Shown here: piece after piece, positions 43,101-53,696 of the stretch
Numbering within the stretch: the stretch's first letter is position 1
How the letters are laid out: the number at the start of each line of letters is the position of its first letter
DNA from: DATMGU01 sp035555315
GTDB lineage: Bacteria; Pseudomonadota; Alphaproteobacteria; ATCC43930; CGMCC-115725
Assembly: GCA_035555315.1 (NCBI GenBank)
Contig: DATMGU010000078.1
Span: 62,001-126,000, forward strand
DNA: 64,000 bases
Direction of reading: 5' to 3'
The notes under the pieces: model-generated
The model's input: the letters and a program-made list of their open reading frames with translations, nothing else
Databases searched by the model: none
Told to the model about the DNA's origin: nothing
Made by a program: the position numbers and the translations under genes

Positions 43101-44171
43101 TCAGGAGGCTGCCACCGCCTCGGCGATGGCGGCGCCGAGTTCGCTGGTCGTGGCGGTGCCGCCGAGATCCGGGGTCAGCACGCCGCCATCGGCCAGCACG
43201 GTCTCGATCGCCCGCTCGACCGCCTCGGCCGCTTCGGGGGCGCCCAGATGATCGAGCATCATGGCGCCCGACCAGATCTGGCCGATCGGGTTGGCGATCC
43301 CTTTGCCGGCGATGTCGGGGGCCGAGCCGTGCACCGGCTCGAACATCGACGGAAACTGCCGCTCCGGATTGATGTTCGCCGAGGGGGCGATGCCGATCGA
43401 CCCGACCACGGCGGGCCCAAGATCGCTGAGGATATCGCCGAACAGGTTGCTGGCGACGACGACGTCGAACCAGTCGGGATGGCGCACGAAATGCGCGGTC
43501 AGGATGTCGATGTGGAACTGGTCGGTCGCGATCTCGGGAAATTCCTTGGCCATGGCGGCGAAACGCTCATCCCAATAGGGCATGGAATGGATGATGCCGT
43601 TGGACTTGGTCGCCGAGGTGACCTTGCGGCGGCGGCCGGCGGCCCGGCGAAACGCATAGCGCATCACCCGATCGCAGCCCTGACGGGTGAACACCGCCTG
43701 CTGCACCGCGAGTTCCTGGTCGGTCCCGACATAGAGCCGGCCGCCGATCTCGGAATACTCCCCCTCGTTGTTCTCGCGCACGATGAGCATGTCGATATCG
43801 CCGGGGCGGCGATCGGCCAGCGGCGACGTGATGCCGGGCAGCAGCTTCACCGGACGCAGATTGACGTATTGCCGGAAACCGCGCCGGATCGGGATCAGCA
43901 AGCCCCAGAGCGAGACGTGATCGGGCACCCCCGGATAGCCGACCGCCCCTAGGAAGATGCTGTCGTACCCGGCGAGCTGCGCCAGCCCATCCTCCGGCAT
44001 CATGCTGCCGGTCCTGGTGTAGCGCTCGCAGCTCCAGTCGAAGTCGGTCCAGTCGAAGGCGAGGTCGAAACGCCGCGCCGCCGCCTCCAGAACGCGGATT
44101 CCCTCCGACACGACCTCCAGGCCGATCCCGTCGCCTGGAATGACCGCGATTTTAAAGTCAGCCTTCATCAT
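43101..44171 (-). CDS. Tartrate/D-malate dehydrogenase-type beta-decarboxylating dehydrogenase
   Basis: 356 residues of the isocitrate/isopropylmalate dehydrogenase family. KIAVIPGDGIGLEVV, VNLRPVKLLPGI, VRENNEGEYSEIGGR and VVASNLFGDILSDLGP are its substrate and metal motifs; the EGEYSEIGGR form and FEPVHGSAPDIAGKGIANPIG fit tartrate dehydrogenase/decarboxylase (TtuC, DmlA). Oxidises D-malate, tartrate or a related 2-hydroxyacid with NAD and Mn2+. It starts 47 bases after the phzF stop and 40 before serC. Confidence 0.87.
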   Translation of the reverse strand: MMKADFKIAVIPGDGIGLEVVSEGIRVLEAAARRFDLAFDWTDFDWSCERYTRTGSMMPEDGLAQLAGYDSIFLGAVGYPGVPDHVSLWGLLIPIRRGFRQYVNLRPVKLLPGITSPLADRRPGDIDMLIVRENNEGEYSEIGGRLYVGTDQELAVQQAVFTRQGCDRVMRYAFRRAAGRRRKVTSATKSNGIIHSMPYWDERFAAMAKEFPEIATDQFHIDILTAHFVRHPDWFDVVVASNLFGDILSDLGPAVVGSIGIAPSANINPERQFPSMFEPVHGSAPDIAGKGIANPIGQIWSGAMMLDHLGAPEAAEAVERAIETVLADGGVLTPDLGGTATTSELGAAIAEAVAAS

Positions 44172-44218
44172 GATGTCTCCCTGCCCGTCATCGGGCGGAG
44201 CTTATGCGACCTCGGCCG

Positions 44219-45010
44219 TCACGGCACGAAAATCCGACCTTCCAGGTAAAGCACGGCACGGCCGCCGATGGAAACCCTGGGCCCGCGATCCTCGCAGACC
44301 AACGTGCCGCCACGCCGCGACAGCTGGCGGGCGACGAGGTGCCGCTTGTCCAGGCGGCCGGACCAGAACGGGATCAGGGTGCAATGCGACGACCCGGTCA
44401 CCGGATCTTCGTCCACACCATGGCCCGGCGCGAAGAAGCGCGAGACGAAGTCGGTCCCGTCCTCGCCCGGCGCCGTGGCGACAACCGCCCAGCATTCCAG
44501 TGCCGCGATGGCGCGCATGTCGGGACGCAGGGCCGCCACCTCGTCGGCGGTGGCATAGACCGCGATCAGATCGCGCGCCGCCCAGACCTCGGCCGGAGCC
44601 CGCCCCAGCGCGGCATCGAAACCGGTCGGAGCAGCGACCCGTTCCGCCGGCCGGGCCGGAAAGTCCAGGGTCAGGAGATCCCCAGCCGCCGTCACGGTCA
44701 ACGGCCCGGCCTTGCGGGTCGAGAACGTAACCGACCGCCGGCCGGGCTGCAGATGTTCGAACAGCACATGGGCGGAGGCGAGCGTCGCATGGCCGCAGAG
44801 ATCGACCTCGCTCGCCGGGGTGAACCAGCGCAGCGCGTAATCGGCGCCGTCCCGCACGAAGAACGCCGTCTCGGCCAGGTTGTTCTCGGCGGCGATCGCC
44901 TGCAACGTCGCATCGGGCAACCAAGCCGGCAACGGACAGACCGCCGCCGGATTGCCGCCGAACACCGCTTCGGCGAAGGCGTCCACTTGATAGATCGGCA
45001 GTTCCTGCAT
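44219..45010 (-). CDS. PhzF-family isomerase/epimerase-like protein, second copy
   Basis: 263 residues. YQVDAFAEAVFGGNPAAVCPL, catalytic-type Glu47 in NLAETAFFV, DLCGHATLASAH and DEDPVTGSSHCTLIPFW are all intact PhzF signatures. The ATG at 45010 follows GGAG at nine bases; an in-frame ATG at 45031 is possible. It lies between the DUF1127 gene and the ttuC-like gene. The sequence is clearly different from the PhzF at 13750, so this is not a recent duplication. Confidence 0.87.
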   Translation of the reverse strand: MQELPIYQVDAFAEAVFGGNPAAVCPLPAWLPDATLQAIAAENNLAETAFFVRDGADYALRWFTPASEVDLCGHATLASAHVLFEHLQPGRRSVTFSTRKAGPLTVTAAGDLLTLDFPARPAERVAAPTGFDAALGRAPAEVWAARDLIAVYATADEVAALRPDMRAIAALECWAVVATAPGEDGTDFVSRFFAPGHGVDEDPVTGSSHCTLIPFWSGRLDKRHLVARQLSRRGGTLVCEDRGPRVSIGGRAVLYLEGRIFVP

Positions 45011-45059
45011 GATCTTAGGCTCCGATGACATGAGATCTCGGGATGGTTCTCGGGGGTGG

Positions 45060-45284
45060 TCAGCGGCGCCAGAACGGCTTGTCGACTTCGCGCACGACAT
45101 CGCTCCGGGTCAAACCCAGATCGCGCAGCGAATGCTCGTCCAGATTGGCCAGGTGATGCCGCTGCGCCGCGCGCTCGATGCAGCCCGCCAGCACCTCGTG
45201 CAACCAGACCAGCGGCGATCCCCGCGGCGAAGACGGCTGCGCGGCGGGCGTCAACCGCCCGGCCCATTTCGATATCGTACCCAT
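45060..45284 (-). CDS. DUF1127 domain small protein
   Basis: 74 residues. The C-terminal half, ALAAHHLANLDEHSLRDLGLTRSDV-like (here HHLANLDEHSLRDLGLTR), is the DUF1127/YjiS domain, which in alphaproteobacteria can bind RNA and affect phosphate, carbon and stress responses. ATG 45284 has AAGGAGT eight bases upstream. It is the first gene of the minus-strand unit and is divergent from the MocR regulator. Confidence 0.85.
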   Translation of the reverse strand: MGTISKWAGRLTPAAQPSSPRGSPLVWLHEVLAGCIERAAQRHHLANLDEHSLRDLGLTRSDVVREVDKPFWRR

Positions 45285-45387
45285 ACAATAACACTCCTTA
45301 TTGCATCTATTGTCTCAACAATCTCACTGTTGATAAGAACAACTTGACAAACATACGGTGTCAATCCGAACATTGTTCCATGACAAT
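45285..45387. promoter_or_regulatory. Divergent control region with ATTGT/ACAAT inverted repeats
   Basis: AT-rich space between DUF1127 and mocR. ATTGT-(4)-ACAAT stands at 45309-45322, and ATTGT-(6)-ACAAT at 45372-45387 spans the mocR start codon; a single ACAAT is at 45285-45289. A TTGACA box (45344-45349) points toward mocR. The repeats are good candidates for MocR binding. Confidence 0.45.
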
Positions 45388-46792
45388 TTGGCAACCCGAT
45401 CTCACCCACTGGACCGGTCCCCGGTATCGAGCCATCGCGGATGCGCTGACGGCGGATGTGCGGGAGGGCAGGCTGCGGCCCGGCGATCGGTTGCCGACCC
45501 ATCGCGATCTCGCCTGGCGGCTGGGCGTCACCGTCGGCACGGTGAGCCGTGCCTATGACGAGGCGCAGCGGCGCGGCTTGATCGCCGGCGAAGTCGGTCG
45601 CGGCACCTTTATTCGGTCACCGCCCTTCGCCTCGAACGACCCTGTTCCGCGTGCGGCGGCGGGTCCGACAACGACCGACCTAACGACGTCGACCCGCGAG
45701 GTCATCAATTTCAGCAACAATTACCCGGTCCCGGGGGCCGAGGCGGAGCTTCTGGGCGGTATCCTGCGCGACATCGCGGCGGAGGCCGATCTTGGCGAGT
45801 TGCTGCGCTATCAGCCGCATGGCGGCCGGCCGGCGGACAAGGAAGCCGGGGCGCTATGGCTGCGCCGCGCCGGTATCGAGGCTGATCCCGACCGCCTGCT
45901 GATCACCGGCGGCGGCCAGCATGCGCTGACGACCGTGCTGGCGGCGATCGTCAACCCCGGCGAGACCGCCGCCGCCGAGGCGTTGACGTATCCTGGCGTC
46001 CGGGCGGCCTGTCATCTGCACCATGTCCGCCTGGAAGGCATCGCCATGGACGAGATCGGCATCCTGCCGGATGCCTTCGCGGCGGCATGCCGAGCAACGC
46101 CGCTGCGCATGCTGTATCTAACACCGAACCTGCACAACCCGACCGCCGGTGTGTTGCCGCTCGACCGGCGCAACGCCATCGTCGAGATCGCCCGCGCCCA
46201 CGACGTCACGATCGTCGAGGACGATGTCTATGGCTTCCTGATCGACGCGCCGCCGGCCTTCACGACCCTGGCGCCTGAGCGCAGCATCTATATTACCAGC
46301 CTGTCGAAAAGCACCGCGCCGGGACTTCGGGTGGGCTATGTGCTGGCGCCGCGCGACCGCTATGACCGGCTGGCGGCGGCGATCCGCTCGACGATCTGGA
46401 TGGCGGCCCCGCTGATGGTCGAGATCGCGACGCGCTGGCTGCGCGACGGCACGATCGCACAACTGGCAACGACCAAACGTGCCGAAGCGACGCGCCGGCA
46501 GACTTTGGCACGGCAGATCCTCGGCAATCGCTTCGTCAGCCAGCCGAGCGCCTATCATCTATGGCTGCCGATGCCCGAGGCCTGGCGCGCCGAGGATTTC
46601 GCCGCCGAGGCACGCCGGCGCGGCGTCGGCGTCACCGCGTCCAGCGCCTTCGCCGTCATGCGCCACGGCATCCCACAGGGCGTGCGCCTCTGCCTCGGTG
46701 CGCCGGCCGAGGCCGCCACGGTGGAGCGCGGCTTGCGGCTGATCGCGGACCTGCTGCGCGAGCAGCCGGACCCGTGTCTGTCGGTCGTGTGA
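45380..46792 (+). CDS. MocR-family (GntR/aminotransferase) transcriptional regulator
   Basis: 470 residues. GntR winged helix at about 10-78 (YRAIADALTADVREGRLRPGDRLPTHR in segments, VTVGTVSRAYDEAQRRG), then a fold-I aminotransferase-like domain at about 108-470 with PLP Lys310 in TSLSKSTAPGLRVGY and LYLTPNLHNPTA. MocR proteins bind PLP or a PLP adduct as effector and usually control a divergent amine or vitamin B6 gene; here DUF1127-phzF-ttuC-serC-GDSL. ATG 45380 is used; the frame stays open through the intergenic region. Confidence 0.88.
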   Translation: MTIWQPDLTHWTGPRYRAIADALTADVREGRLRPGDRLPTHRDLAWRLGVTVGTVSRAYDEAQRRGLIAGEVGRGTFIRSPPFASNDPVPRAAAGPTTTDLTTSTREVINFSNNYPVPGAEAELLGGILRDIAAEADLGELLRYQPHGGRPADKEAGALWLRRAGIEADPDRLLITGGGQHALTTVLAAIVNPGETAAAEALTYPGVRAACHLHHVRLEGIAMDEIGILPDAFAAACRATPLRMLYLTPNLHNPTAGVLPLDRRNAIVEIARAHDVTIVEDDVYGFLIDAPPAFTTLAPERSIYITSLSKSTAPGLRVGYVLAPRDRYDRLAAAIRSTIWMAAPLMVEIATRWLRDGTIAQLATTKRAEATRRQTLARQILGNRFVSQPSAYHLWLPMPEAWRAEDFAAEARRRGVGVTASSAFAVMRHGIPQGVRLCLGAPAEAATVERGLRLIADLLREQPDPCLSVV

Positions 46793-46799
46793 GCGGGGC

Positions 46800-47597
46800 C
46801 TAATCCGGCCGGACCGTATGGCCGTGATTGAGCGGCCCATGGCCCTTGCCATAGCCCGGCGCCTGGCGGATCGCCTCCCGCACATAGGCGCGGGCGCGGG
46901 TCACGGCGGCGCGCAGATCGAGGTGTTGAGCGAGGCCGGTGGCAATCGCCGAGGCGAGCGTGCAGCCGGTGCCATGGGTGTGCCGCGAGTCGATCCGGGG
47001 CGCCTCGAACACCTCAACACCCGCCGACGTCGCCAGCACGTCGCGGACCACCGGCCCTTCGAGGTGGCCACCCTTGACCAGCACCGCACTGGCGCCCAGC
47101 GTCAGAAGGGCCTCGGCCGCTCGACACATGTCGGCCAGATCATCGATGGCGCCACCGGTCAGCACCGCCGCCTCCGGCAGGTTGGGTGTCAGCACAGTCG
47201 CGAGCGGGATCAGGCGATGGATCAGCCCGTCGACCGCGGCCGGATCGAGCAAGGCCGCCCCGCCCTTGGCGATCATCACCGGGTCGACGACCAGCGGCAG
47301 GGTCGCCGCGGCTTGCTCGATCACGGCGGCGACCGCCTCGATCGTCGCGGCGTCGTGCAGCATCCCGGTCTTCAGGCAATCGGCCCCGATATCCTCAAGC
47401 ACCAGCCGCATCTGCTGGGCGATGAACCTGGGATCGATCGGGACGACGCCGAACACGCCCAGTGTGTTCTGCGCCGTCAGCGCGGTGATCGCCGTGGCCG
47501 CGTAACCGCCCAGCGCCGTGACGGTCTTGATATCCGCCTGGATACCGGCGCCGCCACCCGAGTCGGAGCCGGCGACGATCAGCACGCGCCCGTTCAT
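46800..47597 (-). CDS. thiD: Hydroxymethylpyrimidine/phosphomethylpyrimidine kinase
   Basis: 265 residues, ribokinase fold. VLIVAGSDSGGGAGIQADIKT is the ThiD N-terminus, VVDPVMIAKGGAALL and LTPNLPEA the substrate region, and DSRHTHGTGCTLASAIA carries the catalytic Asp-anion hole motif GTGC. Phosphorylates HMP and HMP-P in thiamine synthesis. It sits 12 bases after glmM on the same strand and converges with the MocR gene. Confidence 0.94.
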   Translation of the reverse strand: MNGRVLIVAGSDSGGGAGIQADIKTVTALGGYAATAITALTAQNTLGVFGVVPIDPRFIAQQMRLVLEDIGADCLKTGMLHDAATIEAVAAVIEQAAATLPLVVDPVMIAKGGAALLDPAAVDGLIHRLIPLATVLTPNLPEAAVLTGGAIDDLADMCRAAEALLTLGASAVLVKGGHLEGPVVRDVLATSAGVEVFEAPRIDSRHTHGTGCTLASAIATGLAQHLDLRAAVTRARAYVREAIRQAPGYGKGHGPLNHGHTVRPD

Positions 47598-47609
47598 GGA
47601 GAAGCGACC

Positions 47610-48986
47610 CTATTCGGCCGCCGGTTGCGACTGCCGATGAGTATCGGTGGCGGCGGTGATCACCGAACACAGCTCATCGACCAGCGTCGCGACCAGGGTC
47701 GCATCCTCCGCCTCGATCATGACGCGGATCTTGGGCTCGGTGCCGGATTTGCGGATCACCAGCCGGCCGGTATCGCCGAGATGCTGGGTCGCCGCCGCGA
47801 TGGCCCGCTTGACCGGCGCCGCGTCGAGCGGGTTCGGCCCGGTGAAGCGGATGCTTTTGAGCAGTTGCGGGAAAGGTGTGAACACCCGACCGACCTCGCT
47901 CGCCGGGCAGTTCCGCTCGCGGATGGCGGCGAGCACCTGCAAGCCGGCGATCAGCCCATCCCCGGTCGTCGAATGATCCAGCAGGATGATATGCCCGGAT
48001 TGCTCGCCACCCAGATTGCAGCCGCTTTCGCGCATCCGCTCGACCACATAGCGATCGCCGACACTGGTCCGCAGCAGCCCGAGGCCGAGGCCATCGAGAT
48101 ATCGTTCGAGGCCGAGATTGGACATGACCGTCGAGACGATGGCGCCGCCCTTCAGCGCGCCGCCGCGATGCCAGCTGGTGGCGATCAGCGCCATCAACTG
48201 GTCGCCATCCAAGAGATGGCCATGTTCGTCGGCGATCAGCAACCGATCGGCATCGCCATCCAGCGCGATACCCAGATGGGCGCCCTGCGCCACCACCGCC
48301 TGCTGCATCGCCGCGGTCGACATGGCACCGCTGTCGCGGTTGATGTTGAAGCCGTCCGGCGTGACGCCCAGCGGAATGACCTCGGCGCCAAGCTCGTAGA
48401 GCACGCTGGGGGCCACCCGATAGGCGGCACCATGGGCGCAGTCCACGACGATGCGCAGGCCGTCGAGCCGCATACCGCGCGGGAAGGTGTTCTTGGCGAA
48501 CTCGATATACCGACCCGCCGCGTCATCCAGGCGCCGCGCGCGGCCCAACCGGTCGGGGGGCGACCGCCCCGCCCCGTTATCGGTCGCCGCCGATGCCTCG
48601 ATCGCCGCCTCGACCTCGTCATTGAGCTTGAAGCCGTCCGGGCCGAACAGCTTAATGCCGTTATCCTCATAGGGATTGTGGGAGGCCGAGATCATCACGC
48701 CCAGATCGGCGCGCAGGCTGCGCGTCAGCATGGCGATCGCCGGGGTCGGCAGCGGCCCGACCAGCACCACATCCATGCCCATCGCGATGAAGCCCGCGGT
48801 CATCGCCGGCTCCAACAGATACCCCGATAGCCTGGTGTCCTTGCCGATCACCACCAGATGACGATGATCGCCCCGGCGAAATTGGCGGGCGGCGGCGATC
48901 GCCACTTTCAACGCCGTCTCGGCCGTCATCGGCTCGGTATTCGCCAGCCCACGGATGCCGTCGGTCCCAAATAGCTTACGCGCCAT
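47610..48986 (-). CDS. glmM: Phosphoglucosamine mutase
   Basis: 458 residues. LFGTDGIRGLAN at the N-terminus, catalytic phosphoserine Ser102 in VMISASHNPYEDNGIK, metal-binding DGDADR in IALDGDADRLLIAD, sugar-binding GEQSGHI, and RKSGTEPKIRVMIE at the phosphate site are all present. Converts glucosamine-6-P to glucosamine-1-P for UDP-GlcNAc. Located downstream of folP, as in many proteobacteria. Confidence 0.96.
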   Translation of the reverse strand: MARKLFGTDGIRGLANTEPMTAETALKVAIAAARQFRRGDHRHLVVIGKDTRLSGYLLEPAMTAGFIAMGMDVVLVGPLPTPAIAMLTRSLRADLGVMISASHNPYEDNGIKLFGPDGFKLNDEVEAAIEASAATDNGAGRSPPDRLGRARRLDDAAGRYIEFAKNTFPRGMRLDGLRIVVDCAHGAAYRVAPSVLYELGAEVIPLGVTPDGFNINRDSGAMSTAAMQQAVVAQGAHLGIALDGDADRLLIADEHGHLLDGDQLMALIATSWHRGGALKGGAIVSTVMSNLGLERYLDGLGLGLLRTSVGDRYVVERMRESGCNLGGEQSGHIILLDHSTTGDGLIAGLQVLAAIRERNCPASEVGRVFTPFPQLLKSIRFTGPNPLDAAPVKRAIAAATQHLGDTGRLVIRKSGTEPKIRVMIEAEDATLVATLVDELCSVITAATDTHRQSQPAAE

Positions 48987-49060
48987 GTCACTCCCGCCGC
49001 GGCACCGGATGACCCGCCGCTTTGAGGCATTTACCCCTTAGAGGCACCGGCGGTCCAGCA

Positions 49061-50245
49061 TCACGGTGTTTCGGTGGGGACGCCATCCTCGATCGCGCGG
49101 CGCAGGCGCAGCGCCTGAGCGGTCTCCGCCACGTCATGAACGCGCAGGATCGAGGCGCCTTGATCGAGCCCCATCAACCCCACCGCGAGCGAACCGCCCA
49201 GCCGATCCTTGGGATCGGCGGCCTCGCCAAGCCGGCCGATGAAACCTTTGCGCGAGACGCCCAGGAGAACGCCGCAGCCGGTCGCCTGGTAGAGCGACAG
49301 GTCGCGCAGGATCTCCAAATTATGCTCGACCGTCTTGCCAAAGCCGATGCCCGGATCGACGGCGATTCGGTCGCGCGGCACCCCCACCGACTCGGTCGCC
49401 GCGATACGGGTCTCCAGCATGTCGAAGACATCGAGCGGTGCCGCGTCATAATGCGGCGCCTGCTGCATCGTCCTGGGTTCGCCCCGCATATGCATCAACA
49501 CAACCGCGGCCGAGCTGTCGCCGACAACGGCGAGGCTGTCGGGATCGCCGGCCAGCGCCGTCACGTCGTTGATGATCGCGGCACCAGCCTCGATCGCGGC
49601 GGCCATCACCAGGGCCCGCCGTGTATCGATCGACACCACCGCCCCCTCGGCGACCAACGCCCGGATCACCGGCAGAACCCGGGCCAGTTCCTCGGCCGGG
49701 TCGACAGGGGCGGAGCCCGGACGGGTCGACTCGCCGCCGATATCGAGGATATCGGCGCCGGCTGCCCTAAGGGCGCGGGCATGGGCGATGGCCGCGTCGG
49801 GCCGATCGTGATCGCCGCCATCGGAGAAACTATCCGGCGTCACATTGACGATGCCCATGACCAGAGTCCGGTCAGCCGGAAACCCCGCCCAGGGCGGACG
49901 GGGCGTTGACAGGCGCTCGCTCAACAATGTCAGCCGGCGGCCGATATCGGACGGGGCATGACGGGACAGCCAGGTTCGAAAATCCGCCGCCCCGACGGAC
50001 AACCGATCGGCCCCGCCACCGGAACGGCGGATCAGTACCTCGACCGTCAGCGCCGCCGTCCCGTCGCTGAGCGCTAGAGCGGCCTCCCCTGCGACCGCCC
50101 CACGCGCCGCGGAACGGGTCAGGCGGCCGCTGGGGCGCAGATAGACCGAAGCGGGATCGGCCTCGGCCAAACGGGCCAATGCACCAAAGCCCCACCGGAG
50201 GGTGGGGCTTTGGTCGATGTCGTTCAGAGAGGCGCCAGACGCCAT
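49061..50245 (-). CDS. folP: Dihydropteroate synthase with N-terminal extension
   Basis: 394 residues; the catalytic TIM barrel begins near residue 125 with LVMGIVNVTPDSFSDGGDH, then DIGGESTRPGSAPVD, VSIDTRRA, INDVTAL, DPGIGFGKTVEHN, GVSRKGFIG and ILRVHDVAE, all canonical. The 120-residue N-terminal domain is found in related alphaproteobacteria. Condenses p-aminobenzoate with the pterin pyrophosphate. The 5' end contains a perfect 14-base hairpin (50183-50214), so the start is uncertain: it may lie downstream of the chosen ATG. It follows ftsH by 13 bases. Confidence 0.92.
   Translation of the reverse strand: MASGASLNDIDQSPTLRWGFGALARLAEADPASVYLRPSGRLTRSAARGAVAGEAALALSDGTAALTVEVLIRRSGGGADRLSVGAADFRTWLSRHAPSDIGRRLTLLSERLSTPRPPWAGFPADRTLVMGIVNVTPDSFSDGGDHDRPDAAIAHARALRAAGADILDIGGESTRPGSAPVDPAEELARVLPVIRALVAEGAVVSIDTRRALVMAAAIEAGAAIINDVTALAGDPDSLAVVGDSSAAVVLMHMRGEPRTMQQAPHYDAAPLDVFDMLETRIAATESVGVPRDRIAVDPGIGFGKTVEHNLEILRDLSLYQATGCGVLLGVSRKGFIGRLGEAADPKDRLGGSLAVGLMGLDQGASILRVHDVAETAQALRLRRAIEDGVPTETP
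50183..50214 (-). promoter_or_regulatory. Perfect 14-bp hairpin at the folP 5' end
   Basis: Arms ACCAAAGCCCCACC and its complement with a four-base loop, 45 bases after the ftsH stop and codons 11-21 of the annotated folP. No T-run follows on the minus strand. It could limit read-through into folP or hide its ribosome site. Confidence 0.6.
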
Positions 50246-50258
50246 CGATCAGCCTGGG

Positions 50259-52193
<1,935 letters not shown>

Positions 52194-52310
52194 GTTTAGA
52201 GGCCTTTCATTGGTACACGCGCGCCTAAGTCGCCTCGCCCGCCATGACGCGTGACCAGGAAGCGGGAGACCGGCGGCTGTCCCCTGCAAACACATAAGAT
52301 GCCGCGCGAT

Positions 52311-53696
52311 TTAAACAACTGTAAAGCCGGTACTCGTAATCGCCCGTTTCGGCTGAAATCTTAGCATGACGACCGGCGCGTCCGGTACCGCCCAACCAAG
52401 ATGAGGTACCGCGACGAGCCCACGATCGGACCACACGCCCGGCAGCACCGGCCGAATCCGGCGCGGAATGCCCGAACAGTGACCCGCCGCCACACCGATC
52501 GACGCCACGCCGGCCGGGCCGAGCGCCGCGATCCGGAAAGTGCCGGCGCCCGACGATCCCGTTACAAGTTTCGCCGTGAAACGGCCGTCCCAGAGGATGC
52601 CAGCCGTCTCCAGCGGCGCCGGCCCGGCGATCGCCGCCGCCTCGCGCAGCACCAGAATGCCCTCGCCCATCGGCAGCAACCGGCAGCCGCCCAGGGTAGC
52701 CGCCCGCGCCGGCTCGGGCCCGGACAAGCGCCGCCACAACCGCTCCAACCGATCGAAGCGCGGCGGATACTCGGTACCGCCGATCGTGGCCAGCACGGCC
52801 GCCACGGCGCGCAGCGCCAGTTCGATGGGCGCGCGCGCCAGCACGGCATGGTCCATGCGGGCGAAACCGGCGGGATGGATCGACACCGCCTCGGCCAGCA
52901 ACCGATCGGCGGCTCTCTCCAGCGCCGCGCGGGCCATGCCGAGTTGACGCGCCGTTCCGGCGAGCCGCGGCGGATCGAGCCCGAGCGCCGCGAGACCGGC
53001 CGCCTGATCCCGCAGCCGCACGCGGGCATAAGCCGGATTCCGATTGCTGGGATCGTCGATCCAGGGCTGGCCGCAACCGCGCAAGGTGGCTTCAAGACGC
53101 CGGCGCGATACGCCGAGCAAGGGACGCAGCAGCCGGCAGTCGCCGGTCTCCACCAGGCTCGCCATGCCGGCGAGCCCGGCGACGCCACTGCCCCGGGCGA
53201 GGCGCAGCAACAGCGTTTCGGCCTGATCCTCCAGATGGTGGGCCACCAGCAGATGCAGAATGCCGTGATCGCGGCAGGCGGCCCGCAGCAACGCATAGCG
53301 TGCCTGTCGCGCCGCCGCCTGGATATCGCTGACCGGCACCGGCCCCTCGCGGGTGAGGATATGATGCGCGATGCCGCGCGCGGTCAGCCAGGCACCGACC
53401 TGGGCCGCCTCCGCCGCCGCCTCGGGCCGCAAGCCGTGATCGACGGTGAAACCGATGACGCGGCCGCCGCGCGCCCGCGCCCAGCGATCGGCCAGCAGGG
53501 CCAGCGCCAGGGAATCGCGCCCGCCCGACACCGCCACCGCGAGCAGCGGTGCCGGCTCGAAGGGCGCCAAGGCTGTCATCGTCGCGTCGAATTCCGCGTC
53601 GGTGACGCCCCGATCGGGCGGGGGGTGATCAGGCCCAGGGCGATCAGGAGGGGAGACGATCAGCCGGAGACCCAAAGGGGCGGAACTCAGGAGCAC
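52311..53696 (-). CDS. tilS: tRNA(Ile)-lysidine synthetase
   Basis: 461 residues. PP-loop ATPase motif AVAVSGGRDSLALALLADRW near residue 55, then GFTVDHGLRPEAAAEA and HHLEDQAETLLLRLARGSGVAGLAGM, the TilS signature. Puts lysidine at C34 of tRNA-Ile(CAU). The GTG at 53696 overlaps the cpoB stop by ten bases; homologs usually begin nearer to TDAEFDATM, so a start closer to the PP-loop (ATG 53579) is possible. Confidence 0.9.
   Translation of the reverse strand: MLLSSAPLGLRLIVSPPDRPGPDHPPPDRGVTDAEFDATMTALAPFEPAPLLAVAVSGGRDSLALALLADRWARARGGRVIGFTVDHGLRPEAAAEAAQVGAWLTARGIAHHILTREGPVPVSDIQAAARQARYALLRAACRDHGILHLLVAHHLEDQAETLLLRLARGSGVAGLAGMASLVETGDCRLLRPLLGVSRRRLEATLRGCGQPWIDDPSNRNPAYARVRLRDQAAGLAALGLDPPRLAGTARQLGMARAALERAADRLLAEAVSIHPAGFARMDHAVLARAPIELALRAVAAVLATIGGTEYPPRFDRLERLWRRLSGPEPARAATLGGCRLLPMGEGILVLREAAAIAGPAPLETAGILWDGRFTAKLVTGSSGAGTFRIAALGPAGVASIGVAAGHCSGIPRRIRPVLPGVWSDRGLVAVPHLGWAVPDAPVVMLRFQPKRAITSTGFTVV

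Noticed and set aside
46818..48830. 670-codon plus-strand open frame
   Set aside because: Antisense shadow of thiD and glmM; low-complexity His/Arg/Gln composition typical of such shadows.
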